A stretch of 64,000 nucleotides of DNA from Pyrrhoderma lamaoense (Eukaryota > Basidiomycota > Agaricomycetes > Hymenochaetales > Hymenochaetaceae). The stretch covers positions 868,001 to 932,000 of the forward strand of contig NBAZ01000008.1 in assembly GCA_002794735.1 (NCBI GenBank), written 5' to 3'. The position numbers and the translations under genes were made by a program. The notes beneath the pieces were generated by a model. The model was not told the origin of the DNA. It saw only the letters and a list, made by a program, of their open reading frames with translations, and did no database searches. Shown here one piece after another: positions 20,663-29,962 of this stretch (positions within the stretch are counted from its first letter, which is position 1; each line of letters opens with the position of its first letter).

Positions 20663-21577
20663 TTATGAAAGAAGATTGTGTCTCAAATACTTTTCAACTC
20701 TGCTATCGATCTCCTTCTTCCTGCCTTTTCTGCGCATCTCCATCTCAAACATTTTAGGACGACGCTTGCGCTTACGTCCTTTGCAACGTTCTCGATGTTT
20801 TCTCAGAGAATCCAATCGAGCAACGATAGACCCACAATCGGAACAAGCCACAGAATTGTCTTGATGTGTATTCCTGATATGTCGTTTCAGGTCGTATTTT
20901 CGAGAGAACCCCTTTATTGTACATCTGTCACACTCCTCAGGCCTGAGCAAGTATTTTTGTATGGCCTCTGGCAAAGTTAACTCGTCCTTCTCCTCAAGCA
21001 AGTCTCCCCAGAAATATTTCTGACTCACATGAAGAGACGGGGATGGGGGTTTCACAGGTGCAATGGTATCTTGAATTGTAAGGATTGACTGTGGATCGTG
21101 GTAATACGGTGTCTGCTCAAATTTTAGATTAGATATTGAGTAGGAGTAAGTAAATATAAAGAAACCGGGCCTCACTTGGTCATTTCGAGTTGAAAATCCG
21201 GGTGCAAAGCACGACAAATAATCTTGGTAATCGATAGCACTCTGCCCCCATGTCGTTAAAGAGCTTTGGAAACTCTCTGTGTTATTTGAATTATGTTGGT
21301 CGTTTTGACCGTTATTTGAATCTTGCACAGACTGAACCGTGGACGAGCTGAGATTGTACTCCCATTTCCGCGGTAGGCCTTGTGCTACAGTATCATTGAA
21401 TGCAGGGAAAAGAGCATCAAAACCGTCGCTCAGGTAAGAATTGCCATCGCAGGTAGTTTCGTACGGGATGTATGGTGGTTGGAAGTAATCGAAGGAGGGA
21501 GAATAAGACCAAAGTTGTTGTGGGAAGTCCATTTGTCGAAGCAGTATGCAGTTTACAGAGTAGATGGGGATGGACAT
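20663..21577 (-). CDS. C2H2 zinc-finger protein, copy Z5 (subfamily B), intact
   Basis: An intact 304-codon frame, or 283 codons after removal of the 63-nt intron (21,113-21,175; GTGAGG to TTTGAGCAG). Exon 1 is Ser/Asn/Gln/aromatic-rich. Exon 2 differs from Z1-Z4: SLHVSQKYFWGDLLEEKDEL, then the finger ECDRCTIKGFSRKYD-LKRHIRNTH (C-X2-C-X13-H-X4-H) and a second finger-like unit VACSDCGSIVARLDSLRKH...C (C-X2-C-X12-H-X3-C). The tail is strongly basic (GRKRKRRPK) and ends EKYLRHNLLS as in Z3. RKYDLKRHIRNTH is typical of fungal C2H2 fingers. Probably a nuclear DNA-binding protein. With Z3 it is one of two copies that keep both splice sites and the full tail. Confidence 0.78.
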   Translation of the reverse strand: MSIPIYSVNCILLRQMDFPQQLWSYSPSFDYFQPPYIPYETTCDGNSYLSDGFDALFPAFNDTVAQGLPRKWEYNLSSSTVQSVQDSNNGQNDQHNSNNTESFQSSLTTWGQSAIDYQDYLSCFAPGFSTRNDQVRPGFFIFTYSYSISNLKFEQTPYYHDPQSILTIQDTIAPVKPPSPSLHVSQKYFWGDLLEEKDELTLPEAIQKYLLRPEECDRCTIKGFSRKYDLKRHIRNTHQDNSVACSDCGSIVARLDSLRKHRERCKGRKRKRRPKMFEMEMRRKGRKKEIDSRVEKYLRHNLLS

Positions 21578-22707
21578 ACATTCTCTGGTATATTTATATG
21601 CAGACCGCTCGGGTTTAATAAGAGAGTGGAATACATATCATATCGGAGGTTTGTTATACTACTATGTTCAATACCAGAGAACAGAAGAGACTTTTGATAT
21701 GTAATAATAGGCCTGTACCTTTCCCACCCAGATCAATATAATACAATTAGCTCATGGTAATTTGAATTTGAGAATATATTGATAATCATCTTCTCCGCCG
21801 AGAACCCAAGTGAAGGACAAAACATATGGTTGAAAAGAAGCATAAGGGATGAAACTGTTCGGTGATGAATATTTATTTTCTACGAAGATATGGGAGTAGT
21901 ATCTCAGATATAGCCATATTCGTCCTACATGTGATAGTTGTACCACAATAGGTTGCCATTCGTTGGCGCTATTTTTCTGATACTTTCCCTATTTGTACTC
22001 AGAACCCGGCCTAACGCTTGTGCTAAGTTTGCAAAAGAGCGATTTAAAGTAGTATCTAAAGTATGATATCCAGGAACGTCAAGTTATACATATTTTTTTA
22101 CAACGGTTCGAGTTATAGCTTGATCTCACAGATTGTCGGTACATGTATTGAATACTTGAGGTGACCTCGAAGATTCAGACCATCCGCAAGTGTCAGGAGG
22201 TGAGTAATGAACATAGGATTAAGTCTAGAGATAATTACATGTTGCCACAAAGCCCCACCGAGATTATATATAGCACATAAGGTATAGAATAAGATGTTAG
22301 ATCGGTGTATCTGGTAGCGGATCATTCGGAGTCGTATGATGATGCCCATAGAACACATCTCCCGCTAGCGTTTCCTGATGCTGCTCTTTCTACAATGCAC
22401 GGATGAGAGCAAGTTACTGCTTGTACGGCGGTGATTCTAAAATAAATAGGGTAGTTAGAAAAGATGGTATGAAGCTACATCAATAGATCTACGTACTTAT
22501 TAGTATCTGATAAACGAGAAAGAAGATCTCCCTGTATAATAGGGTGTGTCCATTCATATCAATCTCCGTGTATGTGATCATAGATGTTACTGACCTTGCA
22601 ACTGTATATATCTAGGGAGTGTCGCATGTTACCGACCTTATTGAGACTATATGAGCTCCATAATTGGTATACAATCAACGGACTTGTTGTGAGATGAGGA
22701 TATTCAT
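21578..22707 (-). repeat. Conserved 5' flank of copy Z5
   Basis: An inverted match to the Z4 5' flank (17,020-18,165). It diverges slightly from it outside the identical arm, for example in the ATATACAGTTGC block near 22,600. No gene. Confidence 0.8.
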
Positions 22708-23842
22708 TTGGATTTGGGGTCCTGTGCCTTGAGAATTCTGACCCAGCGCCCCTATGTAAAGAAGAGCATGATTGAGGCCATGTTTATGGTATAACTAGAA
22801 CGTCACTTACAGTCTGACGGTGATCGCCGATTCTTTAGAAGAATTCGAATGCGGAAAATATAAATCCGTATTGGTAGTGATGATAAATTGATACAAAGTA
22901 TCCAAACATTATGCACCACCCCTGAAAATAGTAAGAATCGGCAGTGAGAAGAAATATAGAAGAAATGTAACTCCGCGTCATATCCACTTGGGCCTCTTTT
23001 AACACAACACCAACCTTTATTAGTTACTCAGATGTGCTCGCTCTGAAAGCCAGATAACTATTATATGTAAATGAATTCTACTAGCTTACTACAGTTAAAC
23101 ATATTGCGTATTTGTGTCATATAGATGTTCTTTGCATAATTCATAAATTGTAATTATATGTTTTCATCAACCTGCTAAAAATGGAAACAACGCAGGTGCA
23201 ACCACCTGTTACAGATTCGAAACGGGTCTGGTCAATTGTCATCCTGTAACTTAGTGTAAGTGTTACAAATTAATTAGATCCATACTCAAGTAGAGACGCA
23301 GAAGCTCCTTTTCACTTGTACTCATTCATGTCGAAAGTGATGCTCTACCAAGTAAAACAAGAGTAATAAGTAATGAATTAATAAAATTGGGATGTTGTCT
23401 TTGATCAAATGCAACATAAGTGACTAACAGTGATCAACCTGGAATCTGTGGTCATCAAGACCTTACAGATATAACGGGCGCAACATGGTGTTCTCTGTCT
23501 CGTACTTATTTATGTTCTTTCACACTGAGTAGGAGTCGTAAAGTGTTAACGCTACTTCCTGGACGTCGCATTATTATGATATAATATAAACAGTCATTCT
23601 TTGGGCCAATTGCCAAGCAACTTATCGTGGTACAACTATCACATGTAGGACGAATATAGTTATATCTGAGATACTACTCCCATAGCATCGTAGAAAATGA
23701 ATATTCATCACTGAACAGTTTCATCCCCTATGCTTCTTTCCATATGTTTTTTCCTTCACTTGATTTCTCGGCTGAGAAGGCGAGTATCAGTATATTTTCA
23801 AATTCAAATCACCATGAACTAGATGCATTATATTGATCTGAG
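22602..23842 (-). repeat. Right arm of the near-identical inverted repeat
   Basis: The reverse complement of 15,885-17,125. It includes the inverted 0.9-kb unique block (about 22,708-23,627), the end of the Z5 5' flank and the start of the Z6 5' flank. Paired coordinates sum to 39,727-39,728 throughout. Confidence 0.9.
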
Positions 23843-23994
23843 TGAAAAGGATAGAAACCTATTATTACATATCAAAAGTCTCTTCTGTTATCTGGTATTG
23901 ACCATAGTAGTATAACAAACCTCCGATATGATATGTATTCCACATTCTTATTAAACCCGAGCGGTCTGCATATAAATACACCAGCAGAGAATGC
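23628..23994 (+). repeat. Truncated 5' flank of copy Z6
   Basis: Mirrors the short 5' flank of Z3 (15,742-16,099): only the gene-proximal 350 nt or so of the family flank remain. Outside the identical arm (after 23,842) it diverges from the Z3 side and looks more like the Z4/Z5 flanks. Confidence 0.75.
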
Positions 23995-24930
23995 ATGTTC
24001 ATCCCCATCTACTCTGTGAACCGCATACTGCTTCGACAAATGGACTTCCTTCAACAACTTTGGTCTTATTCTTCCTCCTTCGAATACTTCCAACCACCGT
24101 ATATCCCGTACGAAACTATTTACGATGGCAATTCTTACCTGGGAGATGGTTTTGTTCCTTTTTTCCCTGCATCCAATGATGCTGTAGCACAAGGCCTACC
24201 GCGGGAATGGGAGTACAACGCCAGCTCGTCCAAGGTTCAGTCTGTGCAAGATTCAAATAACGGTCAAAACGACCACTGCAATCTAGTTAACACAGAGAGT
24301 TTCCAGTGCTCTTTAACGACATGGGGGCAGAGTGCTATCGACACCCAAGATTATCTATCGTGCTTTGCACCCAGATCTCTAATTCAAAATTGCCAAGTGA
24401 GATCCATTTTTTTAATATTCACTTACTACTACTCGATATCTGATCTACAATTTGAGCAGATACCAGATTACCACAACCCACAGTCAGTCCTTATAATTCA
24501 AGATAGCTTTTTTTTTCAAGATAGCAATGCACCCGTGAAACCCCCATCCCCGTCTCTTCGTGTGAGTCAGAAATATTTTTTGGGAGACTTGCTTGAGGAG
24601 AAGGACGAGTTAACTTTGCCGGAGGCCATACAAAAATACTTGCTCAAGCCTGAGGAATGCAACAGATGTACAATAAAGGGGTTCTCTCGAAAATACGACC
24701 TTAAACGGCATATCAGGAATCCACATCAAGACAATTCGGCGGCTTGTCCCAATTGTGAAGCTGTCGTTGCTCGATTGGATTCCTGAAAAAACATCAAGAA
24801 CACTGCAAAGGATGTAAGCGCAAGCATTGTTCCAAAGTGTTTGAGATGGAGATGCGCAGGAAAGGCAGGAAGATGGAGATCGATAGCAGAGTTGAAAAGT
24901 ATTTGAGACACAATCTTCTTTCATAATCAT
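23995..24930 (+). pseudogene. Zinc-finger gene copy Z6 (subfamily B), frameshifted
   Basis: Open for 263 codons from the conserved start. Exon 1 resembles Z5. The intron has a GTGAGA donor near 24,397 and a GAGCAG acceptor near 24,460. A poly-T tract near 24,510 inserts a run of Phe (DSFFFQDS) not seen in Z5. The B-type finger reads ECNRC...LKRHIRNPH, with Pro before the last His, and is followed by AACPNCEAVVARLDS. The frame then ends at TGA (24,784) because two bases are missing relative to Z5 (GATTCCTGA against GATTCTCTGA). The basic tail and the LRHNLLS end are still present out of frame to about 24,925. Likely a pseudogene, or a version lacking the basic tail. Confidence 0.7.
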
Positions 24931-25330
24931 ATGGATTTCCCAGGATTAGTTTTATCGATCAACATGTTATCTACCGGTATCGGAAATCAAATGGGTTAAC
25001 TGTATCTAACGGACATTTTATGATATTATCTCTTCTCTTTCTTCTTTTTGGTACATGTAGTTCATCACATTCATATTATTATCTTGTTCCTGCATCTTAA
25101 TTCATCTTCTTGGAGTTTCCAGATAAAAAGCAGAATGTAAGACCGCCGGTGAAGAACACATTGTTGTAGACACTCAGTATACCGTGCTTGACCTTCGAGG
25201 GCTTCAGGGGAGCAAGTGTGGACTTGCATACAAGGGTATCCTCTAGCGGTTTGTATGTATATGTAGTGAGTGAAATCGAAAGGCAACGTAAAAGACTAAA
25301 CAGTGCTCCGAAGTGATTGCTCCTAAGGTT
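24931..25330 (+). repeat. Conserved 3' flank of copy Z6 (shortened)
   Basis: Shares the family blocks (GGATTTCCCAGGATTAGTTT near 24,930, TTGGTACATGTAGTTCATCA near 25,047) but is internally deleted near 25,213, where CTTCAGGGGAGCAAG jumps to GTGTGGACTTGC. It continues into GCGCACCATCTTACATGCAAC near 25,344, a block otherwise seen only beside Z7. Confidence 0.75.
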
Positions 25331-25660
25331 ATATAATCACGGTTGCGCACCATCTTACATGCAACTTCAAACAGAAGGCATGATGTTTATTTGCCCAGGT
25401 ATCATCGTAGTATTCCAAGAAACTGAGAAGCAGTTGGTGGTTAGCACTGAGCTTTATGAGGATTTTCCATTTGTGCAAAACCCCAGTCGTGGCCAAAACG
25501 GCCCTAGAAAATTAGATTACATGAAGAGTTTCCAAAACTCTTTATCAACCTGTGAGCAAGCCAGCTATAGTTTGTGTGCTATTAACACACACATAAATCA
25601 AGAAGCTTGCTTTGCATCGTATTTGTATCCTTGTAGCAGAGTTGCGAATAGTTACTTTTT
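25331..25660 (+). pseudogene. Zinc-finger exon-1 remnant downstream of Z6
   Basis: An open frame here encodes FVQNPSRGQNGPRK and SFQNSLSTCEQASYSL, which lines up with SVQDSNNGQNDQ and SFQSSLTTWGQSAIDY of the zinc-finger gene, followed by a CFA..L-like match to the SCFAP region. It is diverged and lacks the rest of the gene, so it is a relic of an additional copy at the right edge of the cluster. Confidence 0.6.
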
Positions 25661-26517
25661 TTAGCTACTTGGCCCTACTTGAATGTCTCAACTAATATTC
25701 GGCTACTTGATAGATGACATTGATCCTCAGAATTTCGACCCATTGGTGGTGAGTTTGTCCCACGAAAGCTATAGATTGTCTCACCTCCAAGTGTACGGAT
25801 CACAGAACGAAGGATGAGAATGCGTACAACGTAACAATCCAGGATTTAACATGATTCAATTTTGGGATCGCGCGGGACCTGCCTGCCTTTCTTGAGGGTC
25901 TCTCATTGAATACAAACTACTCAATTCAAGGACAACCTCTATCCTATTCAGCTCCGATCAATAATTATACTCGGTGGCTACCGACTCTCGGCTTGCCCAG
26001 ATTTGATGAACTGACATATGTTGATGGATTTGGCTCTTTTAATACTTTGATCGCAATTCTAGTATGTTTAATACCTAGGTGCCGGCAGCTCCGTAGTCTA
26101 CTTGTCTATTACTTTGCTTTATACGTTGGAATCTATTTTTCCTATATTTATATAATTAAGCGTAAAATATCCAGAACTCTCTATTGATCCATGACCAATG
26201 CAGTCATATATGTATTTTTCTAACTTTACTCGAGCGTATAATGTAAGATACCTAAAAGCTCTAAATGTCATATTTTTCCTTATCTACATCTGTCATCTCC
26301 TTTCCTTAATCAATGTCACAGGATCAGTAGCAATATGATCGTTGACTTCGCAAGAGTACAAGATAACTACTCTTAGTGTGGAATATGTACAAAGAGCTTG
26401 TAGGTAACCACGGCCTAATCTATAGGACTGTTGACAGGCGATTGGTTGTAGTGTTAGTCAATTACATATACGTACATGTTTTGTATTCATATACACTTCG
26501 TCAGAATAATGAAGTCA
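25661..26517. other. No recognised gene
   Basis: A 93-codon open frame at 25,906-26,187 (+) encodes SIQGQPLSYSAPINNYTRWL, then a hydrophobic C-terminus. I do not recognise it, and its second half may be an intron read as coding. The rest is AT-rich with no visible feature. Confidence 0.4.
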
Positions 26518-28196
26518 TTAGTCAAGCACCTGATTAGATCTATAATCCCAATCATCATATGCACTAAAACTCTTTGAAGCAGGATTCATATCATCATCGG
26601 ATGGTTTCGTCTTGGAAGTAGCCGCTGGATCACTATATATATTGTTATGATATGCTTGGGGTATGCTTGGGGTATGGCCCAGCCATTCATTTTATCTTGG
26701 CTAACGTCCCTAGGATGAGATCTCTACCCCTATTCCCGATCTCTCTCGATATCATTCAATACATCCCATGCATCTTCGTCGTCGTAGTCACTAACGATAG
26801 ATTTCGAATTATCATTATTATTATTAGATTCGGGGAGTTTTTGTTTCTGAGAGACACTGGCAGAAACAGACGCTTTGAGGTTGTCGCCCATAATGTCATG
26901 CATCTCGGCCCATATCGCTTCTTCATCCTCATCAAACATGAACTCGTCCTCCTTCGCTGCTTTCAGTCTAGACGTACTCGATCCAGGTTGTTTACTGAGT
27001 GAGACGCCAGTGGTATCACTATTAGTAGATTTATTATGGGAGGACATTGCGACATTAGTGCGTTTCATCTCCTCTTCCTCAGCAAGTATAGCATCGATAT
27101 CAAATGGATCATCTTCCTCCATCGCAGTCACAACTGCCCTTTTCGGCTCAGCCCGCTCCGATGCTGAACTAGGCGGAGGAGCTTCTGACGGAGCCCGAGA
27201 CGAAGATGATGCGTTGTTCACACGTAATGGGCCGAAAATATCCTCCTCTTCATTTTTCTCTTTGTCATCGTCTGAACCTAAGTCCACATCATTACCGTCG
27301 AGGTTCATCCCGTGTAGAGTTCCATGGGCTTCGTCCCTCCATACACTAAGTCTCGCCTATCAACGTTAATTGTCATTAGTATATTAATTAAATAGAGGTT
27401 GATTCATGCGTAGAGAAGTGTATGAGAATACTAACGTTCATGCGCTTTGAATGACATAATTTCTCTATTCTGTTCACAGTATCTATAAATTGGGTCCTCG
27501 GATATAGCCTGTGGACCCAGAATTGATATACCGTAAAAAGACTATTCAGATCTGCTAACTAGACAGGGCATTTAATTAGTATAGATATCAGGATTATGGT
27601 GTCGGTAGACATACCTCATGGCCTTTCCCTTTGGGTTTAAACTCTTTTGATAGCTGCATGAGAGCAGGGAATCCATTTTTATCTACCAGCCTTTCCGTAT
27701 CCATCTTAGGGAGTACACGTCTCTTTGAAGCCTCGTTTTCCCCCTTCCCTATAGCAAGCGACTTTTCTCCGGTTTTATCTAGGGCGTCTCGAGCTGGAGA
27801 GCTTGATTGGATAGCATACTGGGGAAGCGAGCTTGAGGGTGCTTCTTTTTCTATTCTATCTCTAGCCTCACGTCGTAGAGCATCCAAATTAAAGGGTCTT
27901 GAAGAAGTAGACGCTTTGGATGGACCCGGTTCATTGAGGTCCGCAAAGAGCGAGTCGATATCTGGTCTTTCAGAGAGCGTCTGGACGTTCGAACGCTTGC
28001 TTTTAACCCCCTCTTCCTCATCATCCGATCCGTCTAGAAACAGGGATGATCGTCGACGCTTACTGGGTCGGTTTAGGGTGTCTTCGTCGGTATCCTCTTC
28101 TTCATTATTTGTCTCGATAAAGCTCCTCGGGAGTGCGTTATCCGGTTGTGGGTCTTCCAGTGGATCATCAAATATGTTCTCAAGTGCTACAGACAT
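26518..28196 (-). CDS. CSM3: CSM3/Swi3/TIPIN replication fork protection subunit
   Basis: Csm3 (human TIPIN) pairs with Tof1/Timeless in the fork protection complex, which stabilises stalled forks and supports the S-phase checkpoint. The N-terminal exon (27,594-28,196) is acidic, with an NLS-like SKRRRSSL, and ends in the start of the Swi3 domain: RVLPKMDTERLVDKNGFPAL, LSKEFKPKGKGHE. A middle exon (about 27,436-27,540) supplies HRLYPRTQFIDTVNRIEKLC-HSKRMN. The next exon (from about 27,360) supplies RLSVWRDEAHGTLHGMNLD, which completes the domain. The C-terminal part is acidic low-complexity sequence with DPFDIDAILAEEEE. The frame meets TAG at 26,730, but SDPAATSKTKPSDDDM and YDDWDYRSNQVLD follow in another frame to 26,518, so a last intron or a base error lies near 26,690-26,740. 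It shares a 316-bp divergent promoter with TAE1. Confidence 0.9.
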
Positions 28197-28267
28197 GAAT
28201 TCAGGCAGTGTTGGAGTAAACGTTTAAGGTAAAGGTGGGTAAACACATAAACTCAAAACTGAGCAAG

Positions 28268-28283
28268 ACGCGACGCGACGCGT
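28268..28283. promoter_or_regulatory. Triple overlapping MCB-like element
   Basis: ACGCGACGCGACGCGT holds a perfect MluI cell-cycle box (ACGCGT, 28,278-28,283) and two overlapping ACGCGA cores at 5-bp spacing. It lies 72-87 nt upstream of the CSM3 start, in the promoter shared with TAE1. MCB sites bind the MBF factor, which drives G1/S genes in fungi; control of CSM3 by such a site would fit its role at the replication fork. Confidence 0.5.
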
Positions 28284-28512
28284 TTTTATTACTTAAGCGT
28301 GATCGTGTCTTATAGCACACCTAATTTGTAAATTGTTATCACTACATTTTTGCATCTGTAAAATTTCGTATGAGTTATAATCTCAGTAACACTACTTTGC
28401 TTACGACCCGGTGGCACGTTTCGTCACGAGTAGGATAAAATATACTTGTGCAATACCCTTAAAGTGGCATTCTAGAGACTCTTTTCGTTATATATGCTTT
28501 CCATCTACTACC

Positions 28513-29621
28513 ATGAGTACGGTCACTAGAATTCCAAATATTCAAGATGGGATCAACTACTGGGAAACACAACCAGCTAGCTTAGATGGTGTGTTAGGTA
28601 AGTTGTGCACTACTACTTGTTAATCTTCTATTTAACATTGTCACAGGGGGATTCGGTTCCTGTGTATGTCTAGTTATATTAACAACAATTTCTAGATCTA
28701 CATTGATCAAAGAACTCTATCAGTCCTTACCTAGAGTAGACGCTTTAGCATCACGTCAATTTCTACTATCTCTTCTTCCGGAACTCTCACTCGTACCATC
28801 CGCAATCAGAAGACTCAAAGGACCTTACCTCTCTAGACGTATACGAGCACTAGATGTCGGGGCTGGAATCGGACGAGTTACTTCAACAGTTCTCCTTCAC
28901 CTCGTTTCTGATGTGGTACTTCTTGAGCCAGCGGACAACCTTGTAAGAGAAGCATTAAAAAACGTTTCAGCTGCCTCAACTGCAGATAGATACTATGGAG
29001 AATGGAAAGGTATACAGCAACTACCAAATGCTAGACCAGAGACACAGAAGAGTGTAACTATCGTGAAGGGAACTTTACAAGACTTTGATCCATTAAATCC
29101 ACCCGGTACAGATGGAAAATGTGAGGTTTTAAGTCGAGTTGGATATACTCCAATACAGGACGATGGCGATACGGGATTCGACGTCATCTGGTGTCAATGG
29201 TGTCTAGGTCATCTAACAGATGAAGATCTAGTTCTCTTCTTAAAGCGGTGTAGGGATGCAGTAAGGCTTAGTGAAAATGGATTCGAACTCGACGGCGTGA
29301 TTATTGTCAAGGAGAACATCTGCAGTGAGACTTTACCTGGAGTTGCAAGAAAGAACTTTGATGAACTAGACAGTAGCTTTACAAGGTAGGTAGTATCAAC
29401 AACACAACTATGTGGTATGCAAATCCCTAATCATACTAACACAGGAGTGATACCGCATGGAAAGATGCATTCAGAGATGCAGGCCTGGCTTTGATTAAAG
29501 AAGATGTTCAGAAAGGTTTCCCTTCTGGGTTGTATGAAGTAAAAACGTGTGTTCTTGATACTTGCTTATACATACAAAATACTAAGTACTCTGTCCTACT
29601 TCCAGCTATGCTTTGAGATAA
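28513..29621 (+). CDS. TAE1: Protein N-terminal (Xaa-Pro-Lys) methyltransferase, TAE1/NTM1 family
   Basis: This SAM-dependent enzyme methylates the alpha-amino group of proteins starting (Met)-X-Pro-Lys, including ribosomal proteins in yeast. The chain opens with INYWETQPASLDGVLGGFGS, matching the family start (YW...A.VDGMLGG), split by an intron at about 28,599-28,645. Then come LSRRIRALDVGAGIGRVTST (SAM motif I, DVGAGIGR), VVLLEPADNLVREA (motif II), FDVIWCQWCLGHLTDEDLV (the family's D.IW.QW..GHL) and IIVKENI. The last intron (about 29,552-29,604) joins LYEVKT to YALR-stop, the family C-terminus. The segment between GGFGS and TLIKEL (28,656-28,700) is open but does not look like the family, so a small unresolved splice may lie there. 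Divergent from CSM3. Confidence 0.92.
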
Positions 29622-29962
29622 ACAGTCTCAGGTCTGGCGTTGAGCCACCAACTTTCATTCATATCGAACTGCAGAGTAAATTATATCAACCTCTGTAAAA
29701 TTAGTTGTAATATGCTCTCATCTCTGTTTTTGGGCACACATTATATAACGTTTTAGTGTGGAAAATCAATATGCATTATGTATTCAGTAGAAAGATCTTA
29801 CAAAGGGTTACATGAAAAGGTACTAGCAAACAGGCCACAGAGAGACAGAACAAATAATCAACTAAGAAATCTACGATGCAATAAAGAGAGTAAAAATGAG
29901 AACTCGGATCGGAATTGATGAGGTTTAGAAACTAAATGCCAGAATACATAAAAATGCATATA
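29622..29962. other. Convergent 3' ends of TAE1 and SPT6
   Basis: No gene. This is AT-rich sequence between two convergent genes, and presumably holds both 3' untranslated regions. Confidence 0.6.

Noticed and set aside
6900..25660. The cluster as a known DNA transposon or retroelement
   Set aside because: I see no transposase, reverse transcriptase, integrase or Helitron helicase, no LTRs and no clear terminal inverted repeats. Similarity is to a zinc-finger gene and its flanks only.
25906..26187. A 93-codon frame with a hydrophobic end as a membrane protein
   Set aside because: No family resemblance, and the hydrophobic half is AT-rich and looks like read-through of non-coding sequence. 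Kept only as a note on the gene-free stretch.
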